Assembly: GCF_002234535.1 (NCBI RefSeq)
Contig: NZ_CP022521.1
Coordinates: 5,270,001 to 5,334,000, forward strand
Direction: 5' to 3'
Source of the DNA: Actinoalloteichus hoggarensis
GTDB lineage: Bacteria > Actinomycetota > Actinomycetes > Mycobacteriales > Pseudonocardiaceae
DNA: 64,000 nt
The notes under the pieces are model-generated. The model was not told the DNA's origin, did not search any database, and saw nothing but the letters and a program-made list of their open reading frames with translations. Both the position numbers and the translations under genes were made by a program. Within the stretch, counting starts at the first letter, position 1, and each line of letters begins with the position of its first letter. This document shows positions 18,950-27,389 of this stretch, piece by piece.

Positions 18950-20113
18950 TCAGCGTGAGCCGAAGGAGTCACGCAGCCGGGAGAACAGTCCGCCGTTCAC
19001 CCGCCCGTTGCCGTTGGCGGCCAGCTCCGACTCCTCGTCGCGCAGTGCGGCGAGTTCGCGCAGCAGATCGGTCTGTCTGCCGTCGAGCCGCGTCGGCACC
19101 ACCACGTCGAGGTGAACGTGCAGGTCGCCCCGGCCGCTGACCCGGCCGTTGGAGCGCAGTCTCGGCATCCCCTGACCGCTGAGCAGCAGGCGCGTGCCCG
19201 GCTGGGTCCCCGGCTCGACCCGGATCTCCTCGGTGCCGTCCAGCGTCTCCAGCGGCAGCACCGTGCCCAGCGCGGCGGAGGTCATCGGGATCATCAGCGT
19301 GCAGTGCAGATCGGAGCCGTCCCGGGTGAACGTGTCGTGCTCGATCTCGTCGACCTCGACGTAGAGGTCGCCCGCCGGGCCGCCGCCCACGCCGACCTCA
19401 CCCTGCGCGGAGAGACGCACGCGCATGCCGTCGGCGACACCCGCCGGGATCTTCACCGTGATCGTGCGGCGCGAACGCACCCGGCCCTCGCCGCTGCACT
19501 GACCGCAGGGATCGGTGATGACCTCGCCGTAACCCCGACAGGTCGGGCACGGACGCGCCGTGACCACCTGACCGAGGAAGGAACGCTGCACGGACTGGAC
19601 CTCGCCGCGACCGGCGCAGGTCTCGCAGACCGACGGCGTGGTGTCCTCCTGGCAGCCGGTGCCCGCGCAGGTGTCGCACAGGACGGCCGTGTCGACGGTG
19701 ATCTCCCGGCTCACACCGGTGGCGCACTCCTCCAGGCTCATCCGCAGCTTGATGAGCGCGTCCGAGCCCTGCTGCATCCGGCTGCGCGGGCCGCGACCCG
19801 CCGAGGCGCCGGAGCCGCCGAAGAAGGCGTCCATGATGTCGCCGAGACCGCCGAAGCCCGAGAACGGGTCCGCGCCGCCCGCTCGGCCGCCGCCGTTCTC
19901 CAGAGGGTCGCCGCCCAGGTCGACGACCTGCCGCTTCTTGGGATCGGTGAGCACCTCGTATGCGGTGGTCACCTCGCGAAACCGCTGTTGGGCAGCGGGG
20001 TCGGGATTGACATCGGGGTGCAGCTCACGCGCCAGCTTCCGATAAGCCCGCTTGAGCTGATCCGCGCTGGCGTCCTTGCTCACGCCGAGCAAGCCGTAGT
20101 AGTCCCTGGCCAC
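18950..20113 (-). CDS. dnaJ: chaperone protein DnaJ
   Basis: 387 aa, Hsp40 co-chaperone stimulating DnaK. J domain with HPD ([10 protein letters not shown], residues ~25-35), Gly/Phe-rich linker, four zinc-finger CxxCxGxG-type repeats ([32 protein letters not shown]), and the C-terminal substrate-binding domain. GTG start with GGAG upstream. The G/F region is short and begins [14 protein letters not shown], typical for the second actinobacterial DnaJ (DnaJ2), which is encoded next to hrcA. Confidence 0.96.
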   Translation of the reverse strand: MARDYYGLLGVSKDASADQLKRAYRKLARELHPDVNPDPAAQQRFREVTTAYEVLTDPKKRQVVDLGGDPLENGGGRAGGADPFSGFGGLGDIMDAFFGGSGASAGRGPRSRMQQGSDALIKLRMSLEECATGVSREITVDTAVLCDTCAGTGCQEDTTPSVCETCAGRGEVQSVQRSFLGQVVTARPCPTCRGYGEVITDPCGQCSGEGRVRSRRTITVKIPAGVADGMRVRLSAQGEVGVGGGPAGDLYVEVDEIEHDTFTRDGSDLHCTLMIPMTSAALGTVLPLETLDGTEEIRVEPGTQPGTRLLLSGQGMPRLRSNGRVSGRGDLHVHLDVVVPTRLDGRQTDLLRELAALRDEESELAANGNGRVNGGLFSRLRDSFGSR

Positions 20114-20257
20114 TTTCTCCGGTCCTCCTGCCGCAGCCCGCCCGCCGAACCGCGGCGTTCATTCGCCCGCGCGCCGTCGGCACGCATTCTCGTCGGAATG
20201 TCGGGTCCGAACGGACCCTGCCCTGCCTACATCATGCTCTCTTCGCCGACCGGGCCT

Positions 20258-21280
20258 TCAACGCCCGGCCAGGATCTCCCCCACATACGCCGCGACCGCC
20301 CGCACGGCCGCCATCGTCCCCGGATAGTCCATCCGCGTCGGACCCACGACGCCGATGCCGCCGAAGACGTTGCCGGGCGAGCCGTAACCCACCGAGACGA
20401 CCGAGGTGTCCCGCATCTCCATCGCCTCGTTCTCGACCCCGATGCGCACCAGCACGGTCCCCGGATCGCGCGCCGCCGCCAGCAGCCGCAGCACCACGAC
20501 CTGTTCCTCCAACGCCTCCAGCACCTGTCGCAGCGAACCGGGGAAGTCCGCGACGTTCCGGGTCAGGTTGGCCGTGCCACCCAGCAGCAGCCGCTCCTCC
20601 GGATGGTCGACGAGGGACTCGATCAACACGCTGCACACCCTGGTCAGGACGTCGCGAAGCTCCGGCGCCGCCTTCTCGGGCAGTTCGGCGACCGACGCGG
20701 AGGCCTCGGGCAGCCGCTGTTCGATCATGGTCGAGTTCAGCAGGTTGCGCAGCCGCGCGACGTCCTCGTCACCGATCACGTCGCCGAGGTCGACGATCCG
20801 CTGATCGACGCGCCCGGTGTCGGTGATCAACACCAGCATGAGCCGCGCCGGGGTGATCCGGACGATCTCCAGGTGGCGGACCGTGGCGCGGGTGAGCGTC
20901 GGATACTGGACCACCGCGACCTGCCTGGTGAGCTGGGCCAGCAGACGCACGCTGCGCCGCAGCACGTCATCCAGGTCCAGCGCGCCTTCGAGGAAGCTGT
21001 GGATGGCTCGCCGCTCGGCGCCCGACAGCGGCTTGATCTCGCTGAGCCGGTCGACGAACAGCCGATAGCCCTTGTCCGTGGGCACCCGGCCCGCGCTGGT
21101 GTGCGGCTGGGTGATCAGCCCGTCGTCCTCGAGGGCCGCCATGTCGTTGCGCACCGTGGCGCTGGAGACGCCGAGGTTGTGCCGCTCGACGAGCGCCTTG
21201 GACCCCACGGGTTCATGAGTGGAGACATAGTCGGCGACGATGGCGCGCAACACCTCGAACCGACGATCGTCCGCACTCAC
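20258..21280 (-). CDS. hrcA: heat-inducible transcription repressor HrcA
   Basis: 340 aa. N-terminal winged helix [48 protein letters not shown], followed by the [18 protein letters not shown] motif that marks HrcA, and the GAF-like ligand domain ending [29 protein letters not shown]. Represses groE (and related) genes via the CIRCE element. GTG start with GGAGGT upstream. dnaJ follows 144 bases downstream on the same strand; I see no CIRCE palindrome in front of hrcA. Confidence 0.96.
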   Translation of the reverse strand: MSADDRRFEVLRAIVADYVSTHEPVGSKALVERHNLGVSSATVRNDMAALEDDGLITQPHTSAGRVPTDKGYRLFVDRLSEIKPLSGAERRAIHSFLEGALDLDDVLRRSVRLLAQLTRQVAVVQYPTLTRATVRHLEIVRITPARLMLVLITDTGRVDQRIVDLGDVIGDEDVARLRNLLNSTMIEQRLPEASASVAELPEKAAPELRDVLTRVCSVLIESLVDHPEERLLLGGTANLTRNVADFPGSLRQVLEALEEQVVVLRLLAAARDPGTVLVRIGVENEAMEMRDTSVVSVGYGSPGNVFGGIGVVGPTRMDYPGTMAAVRAVAAYVGEILAGR

Positions 21281-21619
21281 CGCCTGACACCTCCGTCCCG
21301 CACTCGGCTTCGCCCTCGTTCGACATGTCGACGCGGGAACCGCCTCGGTCTCCGCGTCACCGCATCCGAGTTTACGGTTCGAAGGCCTCTTTCCCTACCC
21401 GTCGGCCTCGGGCGGCGCTGGAGGCCGCCTCGCTCCCCGGCCGCGATGCCGCCGCCCTCCGCCGCCGCCGGGCACCGCCGCCCCTGTCCACCGCCGGTCG
21501 ACGCGGCACCGGCGACAGGCCGACGGCACCCGCCCCCGGCGTACGCGGGCGCGACACACAGGTCGCGGATGCCGCGTTGTGGCGTCCCTCACCGCATGGC
21601 GTGCCGCGGGACCGCCGGC
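21281..21619. other. gene-free interval hrcA / hemW
   Basis: 339 bases with no gene that I can support. Contains the hrcA promoter region, where no CIRCE or HAIR-like inverted repeat was noticed. Confidence 0.55.
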
Positions 21620-22846
21620 TCAGCCGAGCAGGCGATGCACCAGCCCGTCGGCCAGCAGTCTGCCTCGCCGGGTGAGCACGCAGCGTCCGTCGGTGAGCGC
21701 GTCCGCCGTCAGCAGCCCGTCGTCCACGGCGAGGCGGGCGGCGCGGCGACCCGACTCGTCCAGGACGTCCGCGGACAGCCCCTCCACGAGCCGCAGCTCC
21801 AACAGGACGCGCTCCACCCGGCGGGCGTCGTCGTCCAGCAGCTCCCGACCCGCTCCAGGGCTGCGGCCCTCGGCCAGCGCGGCGTTGTAACGGGCCGGAT
21901 GCTTGACGTTCCACCAGCGGACGCCCCCGACGTGGCTGTGGGCGCCGGGCCCGAGTCCCCACCAGTCGCCACCGGACCAGTAGCCGATGTTGTGTCTGCA
22001 CCGGGCGGCCTCGCCACCCGCGCGGGAGGCCCAGTTGGACACCTCGTACCAGCCGAGTCCCGCCGCCGACAGCGCGTCGTCGATCAGCTCGTATCGGCGG
22101 GCCAGCACGTCCTCGTCCGGTGCAGGCAGCTCGCCCGCCCGCACTCGCCGGGCCAGCGCGGTGCCGTCCTCGACGATCAGCGAGTAGGCCGAGACGTGGT
22201 CGACGCCCGCCGCCGACACCGCGTCCAGCGAGGCGCGGAGGTCGTCGTCGCTCTCCCCGGGCGTCCCGTAGATCAGGTCGAGGTTCACGTGCTCGAAACC
22301 CGCGTCGGCCGCCTCTCGGGCGGCGGCCACCGCACGGCCGGGAGTGTGGGTGCGGTCGAGCACGGCCAGCACGTGCCGGGCGGCGGACTGCATCCCCAGC
22401 GACACACGGGTGAACCCGGCGGCGCGCAGGCCTGCGAAGAACTCCGGGGAGGTCGACTCCGGATTGGCCTCCGTGGTGATCTCGGCCCCGTCGGCGAGGC
22501 CGAAGACACCGTCGATCTCGGCCAGGACGCCGCCGAGGACCTCGGCCCCCACCAGCGAGGGCGTCCCGCCGCCGACGAAGACCGTGTCCACCTTCGGCGG
22601 CGCCCCCAGCGCCTTCGCGGCCAGAGCGATCTCCCGGCGCACCCCCTCGATCCAGGAGTCCTGGCCCGCTCCGGAGCCGAGCTCGCCCGCGGTGTAGGTG
22701 TTGAAGTCGCAGTATCCGCAGCGGGTGGCGCAGAACGGGACGTGCACGTAGACGCCGAAGGGTCTGCGGCCGAGGCCGTCGAGGGCCGACGCGGGCAGCG
22801 CGCCGTCCTCGGGCATCGGCTCCCCGTCGGGAAGTGAGCTGGGCAT
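21620..22846 (-). CDS. hemW: radical SAM haem chaperone HemW
   Basis: 408 aa. YVHVPFCATRCGYCDFNTYT carries the radical-SAM CxxxCxxC cluster site (residues ~32-50), followed by FVGGGTPSL and ITTEANPES; the later region (YEVSNWAS, CRHNIGYWSGGDWWGLGPGAHSHVG) identifies the HemW/HemN-like group and its C-terminal HemN domain ends GLLTADALTDGRCVLTRRGRLLADGLVHRLL. HemW lacks the extra Cys of true coproporphyrinogen dehydrogenase (here CGYCDF, as in HemW), so I call it a haem-trafficking protein. Located just before the divergent sulfur operon, as in mycobacteria (hemN-like next to nirA). Confidence 0.92.
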   Translation of the reverse strand: MPSSLPDGEPMPEDGALPASALDGLGRRPFGVYVHVPFCATRCGYCDFNTYTAGELGSGAGQDSWIEGVRREIALAAKALGAPPKVDTVFVGGGTPSLVGAEVLGGVLAEIDGVFGLADGAEITTEANPESTSPEFFAGLRAAGFTRVSLGMQSAARHVLAVLDRTHTPGRAVAAAREAADAGFEHVNLDLIYGTPGESDDDLRASLDAVSAAGVDHVSAYSLIVEDGTALARRVRAGELPAPDEDVLARRYELIDDALSAAGLGWYEVSNWASRAGGEAARCRHNIGYWSGGDWWGLGPGAHSHVGGVRWWNVKHPARYNAALAEGRSPGAGRELLDDDARRVERVLLELRLVEGLSADVLDESGRRAARLAVDDGLLTADALTDGRCVLTRRGRLLADGLVHRLLG

Positions 22847-23324
22847 CCGTCCAGGGTGCCTTGTCCGCCCCGGTGCCTCCGACGCCGGGCCGCCCGGGCT
22901 CGGCGCGTCCGCCCGTGTGTCTCGGCGGGTGCTGCCGGTCCGTGTCGCGCCGTTCGCTCGGCGGCGACGCCCGAGGAACCGGGCTCGGAGAGAGAAGGCT
23001 CACATCGCCGCCCGCCCGCCGGGCCGCCCGGGCCGAACCGGGTTCCCCGCCGGATCGGCGGCCCGCGTCGGCGGGAGTCGCGGGACGCACGCGGGCGGTG
23101 CCGCCGGGTCGGCCTGTCGGGGCAGTCCCCGCTGCGCCGTCGGGCCGCCCGCGCTGCGCCGGCCCGACGAGTTCCCGGATGACGGGACGGCGGCACCTCG
23201 CTGACGAGGCCGATACCAGCCTGCGGACGCCGGGCGGGCCGGACTGCGTCGTGCACTCCGAGGCTCGTCTCAGCATCCGGTCGGACCTGGACCGGACTCG
23301 GCGCGCCGTGGCAGGCTCGATCAC
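22847..23324. other. divergent intergenic region hemW / sulfur operon
   Basis: 478 bases. No gene seen. The right end probably holds the sulfur-operon promoter: TGGACC at 23288-23293 and CAGGCT at 23312-23317 are spaced 18 bases and place a start site at the ATG of the leader peptide. Weak boxes, so tentative. Confidence 0.5.
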
Positions 23325-23411
23325 ATGACAGCGCGGCGCATTCGACTCGTGACACGGCGTCACGTCGACTTCAAGCGCGTCGCCAGCGCACTGTGCCGAG
23401 GCGCTCGCTAG
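23325..23411 (+). CDS. Cys-containing leader peptide of the sulfur operon
   Basis: 28 codons, ending in TAG: MTARRIRLVTRRHVD followed by FKRVASALCRGAR. This is the actinobacterial leader-peptide family (R-L-V-T-R-R-H-V-D-x-x-R-V-A-S-A-L-C) found upstream of sulfur-assimilation genes; in Mycobacterium such peptides have been reported to act by ribosome-mediated attenuation sensing cysteine through codons near the end. Here a single TGC Cys codon is codon 24. It lies 121 bases before the sulfite reductase ATG. The likely promoter puts transcription at or next to its ATG. Confidence 0.85.
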   Translation: MTARRIRLVTRRHVDFKRVASALCRGAR

Positions 23412-23532
23412 CTCCGCCGTCGTGTTCCCACCACACCCGGCGCCGAGCGCGCCGACGGGCACCCGACCCGGCATCGACCACGGGTGACACCCGACCGCAG
23501 CGCGGCGTCTCGACTCTCGGAGGTCGCCGCCG

Positions 23533-25218
23533 ATGACTCCCACGCCGCAGACTCCCACGGTGCGCCGCAGGCGCGGTGAAGGGCAGTGGGCTCTCGGGTA
23601 TCGCGAACCCCTCAATCCCAACGAACGGTCCAAGAAGGACGACGACCCGCTGAACGTGCGGGCCAGGATCGAGTCCGTCTACGCCGCGGGCGGCTTCGAC
23701 TCCATCGACCCCGCGGATCTGCGCGGCCGTTTCCGCTGGTGGGGGCTGTACACCCAGCGGCGCCCCGGCATCGACGGCGGGCGGACCGCGGTCCTGGAGC
23801 CGGAGGAGCTGGACGACGAGTACTTCATGCTGCGGGTACGCGTCGACGGCGGCCTGCTCACGACCGCGCAGCTCCGCGCGATCGGCGAGGTGTCCCAGAC
23901 CTACGCCCGGGACAGCGCCGACGTGACCGACCGGCAGAACATCCAGCTGCACTGGGTGCGGATCGAGGACGTGCCCGCCATCTGGTCGGCGCTGGAGGCC
24001 GTCGGCCTGTCCACCACGGAGGCCTGCGGAGACTGCCCGAGGGTGGTGCTCGGCTCGCCGGTGGCGGGCGTCGCCGAGGACGAGATCATCGACGGGACGC
24101 CCGCGATCGAGGAGATCACCCGGCGTTACATCGGCGACCCGACCCTGTCCAACCTGCCGCGCAAGTTCAAGTCGGCCGTCTCCGGCTCGCCCCGCCAGGA
24201 CGTGGTGCACGAGACGAACTGCGTGTCCTTCATCGGCGTGGAGCACCCGGAGCACGGGCCCGGCTTCGACCTCTGGGTCGGGGGCGGGTTGTCGACCAAC
24301 CCGAAGCTGGCCGTCCGGCTGGGTGTGTGGGTGCCGTTGGACGAGGTGCCCGACGTCTGGCACGGTGTCGCCGCGATCTTCCGGGACTACGGCTATCGCA
24401 GGCTGCGGCACCGGGCGCGGCTGAAGTTCCTGGTCGCCGACTGGGGAGTCGAGCGCTTCCGCGAGATCCTGGAGCGGGAGTACCTCCACCGCCCCCTGCT
24501 GGACGGCCCGGAGCCGCCGACGCCCGATGTGGCGCGCGACCACCTCGGCGTCCACCGGCAGCGGGACGGACGCAACTACGTCGGCTTCGCCTCGGCGGCG
24601 GGTCGTGTCTCCGGCTCCACGCTGGTCGGGGTCGCGAAGGCGGCCGAGCGGGTCGGATCCCGCCGAGTCCGCACCACGGTGCACCAGAATCTGCTGATCC
24701 TGGACGTCCCGGACGCCGAGCTGACCTCGCTTCAGGAGGAGATGGCGAGCCTGGGCCTGCACAGCGATCCCTCGCCGTGGCGGCGCGGGGTGATGGCCTG
24801 CACCGGGCTCGAGTTCTGCAAGCTCGCCATCGTCGAGACCAAGGCGCGGGCCATCCGGCTCGTGGAGGAGCTGGAGGAGCGGCTGGCCGACGTCCAGGCA
24901 GGCATCGTCGATCCGGTCACGGTGAATCTCAACGGCTGCCCGAACGCCTGCGCCCGCACCCAGGTCGCCGACATCGGCCTCAAGGGACAGATCGTCACCG
25001 ACGCCGACGGCGCGCAGGTCGAGGGCTTCCAGGTGCATCTGGGCGGCGGGCTGGGGCTGGACTCCGGGTTCGGCCGCAAGCTGCGGGGCCACAAGGTCAC
25101 CTCGGCGGAGCTGACCGACTACGTCGAACGACTGGTGCGCCGGTATCTGGCGGCCCGACGGGACGGCGAGCGGTTCGCCCAGTGGGTGCTTCGCGCGGCG
25201 GAGGCCGAACTCCGGTGA
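23533..25218 (+). CDS. sir: ferredoxin-dependent sulfite reductase (NirA/SirA)
   Basis: 561 aa cytosolic sirohaem/4Fe-4S enzyme reducing sulfite to sulfide with ferredoxin electrons. Two nitrite/sulfite ferredoxin-like half domains; cluster/sirohaem ligands in MACTGLEFCKLAIVETK and LNGCPNACARTQVADIGL; sirohaem-binding residues in DVTDRQNIQLHWVRI. Near residue 160, LSTTEACGDCPRVVLGSPVAG carries the Tyr/Cys region of this family. ATG preceded by GGAGG with 10-base spacing. First structural gene after the Cys leader, followed by cysH-D-N, so sulfite rather than nitrite is the likely substrate. Confidence 0.94.
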   Translation: MTPTPQTPTVRRRRGEGQWALGYREPLNPNERSKKDDDPLNVRARIESVYAAGGFDSIDPADLRGRFRWWGLYTQRRPGIDGGRTAVLEPEELDDEYFMLRVRVDGGLLTTAQLRAIGEVSQTYARDSADVTDRQNIQLHWVRIEDVPAIWSALEAVGLSTTEACGDCPRVVLGSPVAGVAEDEIIDGTPAIEEITRRYIGDPTLSNLPRKFKSAVSGSPRQDVVHETNCVSFIGVEHPEHGPGFDLWVGGGLSTNPKLAVRLGVWVPLDEVPDVWHGVAAIFRDYGYRRLRHRARLKFLVADWGVERFREILEREYLHRPLLDGPEPPTPDVARDHLGVHRQRDGRNYVGFASAAGRVSGSTLVGVAKAAERVGSRRVRTTVHQNLLILDVPDAELTSLQEEMASLGLHSDPSPWRRGVMACTGLEFCKLAIVETKARAIRLVEELEERLADVQAGIVDPVTVNLNGCPNACARTQVADIGLKGQIVTDADGAQVEGFQVHLGGGLGLDSGFGRKLRGHKVTSAELTDYVERLVRRYLAARRDGERFAQWVLRAAEAELR

Positions 25219-25598
25219 GCGCCGACATGCCCTTCGAGGCTCCCGGCGGGCAGGGCCGCGCCGTGCCGTTCCACTGCCCGTACTGCGCGGAGGAGGACCT
25301 GCGGCCGGAGGAGGAGCCCGCGGGTGCCTGGCTCTGCGCGGGCTGCCGACGGGTGTTCGTCGTGCGGCTGGCCGGCCTGCGACCACGTGGCACGGGCCGG
25401 CTGCCACGCGACCAGGGCGAGCCCGATGACGGCCGGGGACGGGGCGCGGCGTCGCCGACCCCCGTCGAGCCAGCGGGCGAGGCGAGCCGCCCGGCGGCAT
25501 CGGGCTCCGCCGCGGCGGACCACGCCGGGCCGGCCGACGCGCGGGATCGAGAGACGAACCGAGGGCGGGCACGACGAGAGACGAGGTCGTCGGCATGA
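25215..25598 (+). CDS. small zinc-ribbon protein between sulfite reductase and cysH
   Basis: 127 aa from a GTG overlapping the reductase stop (GTGA). Residues ~18-54 hold a CPYC...CAGC zinc ribbon (FHCPYCAEEDLRPEEEP, then AWLCAGCRRVFVVRLAGL); the rest is a disordered Ala/Gly/Asp/Arg-rich tail probably specific to this organism. The next gene overlaps its stop by 4 bases, so it is translated as part of the operon. The ribbon portion is kept at this place in actinobacterial sulfur operons; I know no proven function. A redox or cluster-related role with the reductase or CysH is only a guess. Confidence 0.8.
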   Translation: MSADMPFEAPGGQGRAVPFHCPYCAEEDLRPEEEPAGAWLCAGCRRVFVVRLAGLRPRGTGRLPRDQGEPDDGRGRGAASPTPVEPAGEASRPAASGSAAADHAGPADARDRETNRGRARRETRSSA

Positions 25599-26371
25599 CG
25601 GTGGAGACCGAGAGACGAATCGACGAGGGCAGGCGACTGGCGGCCGAGGGTGCCGCGCTGCTGGGCGGCGCGGGCGCCAGGGCGCCGGACGGCGCGAGGC
25701 CCGCGGACGCGGCGTCGGACGGCGGGGCCGGTGTCGAGGCGACCGCCGCCGAGGTGCTGGCCTGGACGGCGCGGACGTTCGGCGCGGACTGGATCGTGGC
25801 GTCGAATATGCAGGACGCGGTGCTGATTGACCTGGCGACGCGGGCCCGTCCCGGCGTCGACGTGCTGTTCCTGGAGACCGGATATCACTTCGCCGAGACG
25901 CTCGGCACCCGAGACGCGGTGGCGTCGACGTACCCGCTGCGGATCGTGGAGGCCGCCCCGACCAGGACGGTCGCCGAGCAGGACGCCGCCGAGGGCCCCC
26001 GGTTGTTCGCGTCGAACCCGGACCGCTGCTGCGCGCTGCGCAAGGTGGAGCCGCTGCGTCGGACGCTGGCCGGCTACCGGGCGTGGGTCACCGGCGTCCG
26101 TCGAGTGGAGGCGCCGACCAGGGCGAACACGCCGCTCGTGACGTTCGACGAACGGCACGGCCTGGTGAAGGTCAATCCGCTGGCGGCGTGGTCGGACGAC
26201 GACATGGCCCGCTACATCGAGGAGCACGGTGTGCTGGTCAATCCGCTGGTGTCGGCGGGCTATCCCTCGATCGGCTGTCAGCCGTGTACGAGTCGACCCG
26301 CGCCGGGCGCCGATCCGCGCAGCGGCCGATGGGCGGGCAACGCCAAGACCGAATGCGGCTTACACGGATGA
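25595..26371 (+). CDS. cysH: APS/PAPS reductase, 4Fe-4S type
   Basis: 258 aa. Reduces adenylyl sulfate (APS-type, from its cysteines) to sulfite with thioredoxin. Seen: ASNMQDAVLIDLATR (nucleotide loop), LFLETGYHFAETL, the cluster cysteines RCCALRKVEPL and GCQPCTSRPAPGADPRSGRW, and the C-terminal catalytic Cys in KTECGLHG. The CC...CxxC set marks assimilatory APS reductases with a 4Fe-4S centre. A ~35-residue Ala/Gly insertion lies between the N-terminal helix and TAAEVLAWTARTFG. Ten bases separate it from cysD. Confidence 0.95.
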   Translation: MTVETERRIDEGRRLAAEGAALLGGAGARAPDGARPADAASDGGAGVEATAAEVLAWTARTFGADWIVASNMQDAVLIDLATRARPGVDVLFLETGYHFAETLGTRDAVASTYPLRIVEAAPTRTVAEQDAAEGPRLFASNPDRCCALRKVEPLRRTLAGYRAWVTGVRRVEAPTRANTPLVTFDERHGLVKVNPLAAWSDDDMARYIEEHGVLVNPLVSAGYPSIGCQPCTSRPAPGADPRSGRWAGNAKTECGLHG

Positions 26372-26381
26372 GGAGGCGACG

Positions 26382-27389
26382 ATGACCGGGACCATCGCCG
26401 GTTCGGCGACGGCGCGCACACCGACCGGGGTGGCAGCGACCGGGGTGACGCCGATCGGCACCATATCGGCCGGCGCGGCGAGCAGGCCGTCGCCTCGGAC
26501 GCTCTCCGGCCTGGACACGCTGGAGTCGGAGTCGATCCACGTCTTCCGCGAGGTCGCGGGCGAGTTCGACCGGCCCGTGGTGCTGTTCTCCGGCGGCAAG
26601 GACTCCACGCTGCTGGTTCACCTGGCCCGTAAGGCGTTCTGGCCCGCGCCGATTCCCTTCACCCTGCTGCACGTGGACACCGGCCACAACTTCCCGGAGG
26701 TCATCGAGTTCCGGGATCGACTGGTCGCCGAGCACGGGCTGCGGCTGGAGGTGGCCCACGTCCAGGAGTGGATCGACGACGGCAGGCTGACGGAACGGCC
26801 GGACGGCACCCGCAACCCGCTCCAGACGGTTCCGCTGCTGGACACCATCACCGCGCGGCGGTTCGACGCCGTCTTCGGCGGCGGGCGCCGCGACGAGGAA
26901 CGGGCCCGGGCGAAGGAGCGCGTCTTCAGCCTGCGGAACTCCTTCGGTCAGTGGGAGCCGCGCAGGCAACGCCCGGAGTTGTGGAATCTCTACAACGGCA
27001 GGCATCGGGCGGGCGAGCACGTCCGGGTGTTCCCGCTGTCGAACTGGACGGAGCTCGACGTCTGGAACTACATCGAGCGGGAGGGCGTCGAGCTGCCCTC
27101 GATCTACTACGCGCACCGACGCCGGGTGCACCGCAGGGACGGGATGCTGCTCACCGCCGGGCCGTGGGGCGGTCCCCGGGACGACGAGGAGGTCGTCGAA
27201 CGCCTCGTCCGCTATCGCACGGTGGGCGACGGCTCGTGCACGGGCGCCGTGGAGTCCTCGGCGAGCACCGTCGCCGAGGTGATCGCCGAGGTGGCCGCGA
27301 GCAGGCTCACCGAGCGCGGGGCCACCAGGGCCGACGATCGGATGTCGGAGGCCGCGATGGAGGACCGGAAACGAGAGGGCTACTTCTGA
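26382..27389 (+). CDS. cysD: sulfate adenylyltransferase subunit 2
   Basis: 335 aa, small subunit of ATP sulfurylase, forming APS from sulfate and ATP with CysN. PP-loop VVLFSGGKDSTLLVHLARKAF, then LLHVDTGHNFPEVIEFRD, FDAVFGGGRRDEERARAKERVFSLRN and FPLSNWTELDVWNYIERE. AGGAGG six bases before the ATG. The N-terminal ~45 residues (Thr/Ala/Gly/Ile repeats such as TGVAATGVTPIGTI) are an unusual low-complexity extension before LDTLESESIHVFREV. The stop overlaps the cysN start (TGATG). Confidence 0.96.
   Translation: MTGTIAGSATARTPTGVAATGVTPIGTISAGAASRPSPRTLSGLDTLESESIHVFREVAGEFDRPVVLFSGGKDSTLLVHLARKAFWPAPIPFTLLHVDTGHNFPEVIEFRDRLVAEHGLRLEVAHVQEWIDDGRLTERPDGTRNPLQTVPLLDTITARRFDAVFGGGRRDEERARAKERVFSLRNSFGQWEPRRQRPELWNLYNGRHRAGEHVRVFPLSNWTELDVWNYIEREGVELPSIYYAHRRRVHRRDGMLLTAGPWGGPRDDEEVVERLVRYRTVGDGSCTGAVESSASTVAEVIAEVAASRLTERGATRADDRMSEAAMEDRKREGYF

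Noticed and set aside
20114-21320. CIRCE element near hrcA/dnaJ
   Set aside because: No TTAGCACTC-N9-GAGTGCTAA-like inverted repeat was found in the intergenic bases around hrcA.
19112-22837. Very long plus-strand open frame (over 1200 codons) across dnaJ, hrcA and hemW
   Set aside because: Antisense shadow of three well-supported minus-strand genes; no motif, His/Arg/Gln-rich composition typical of GC-driven frames.
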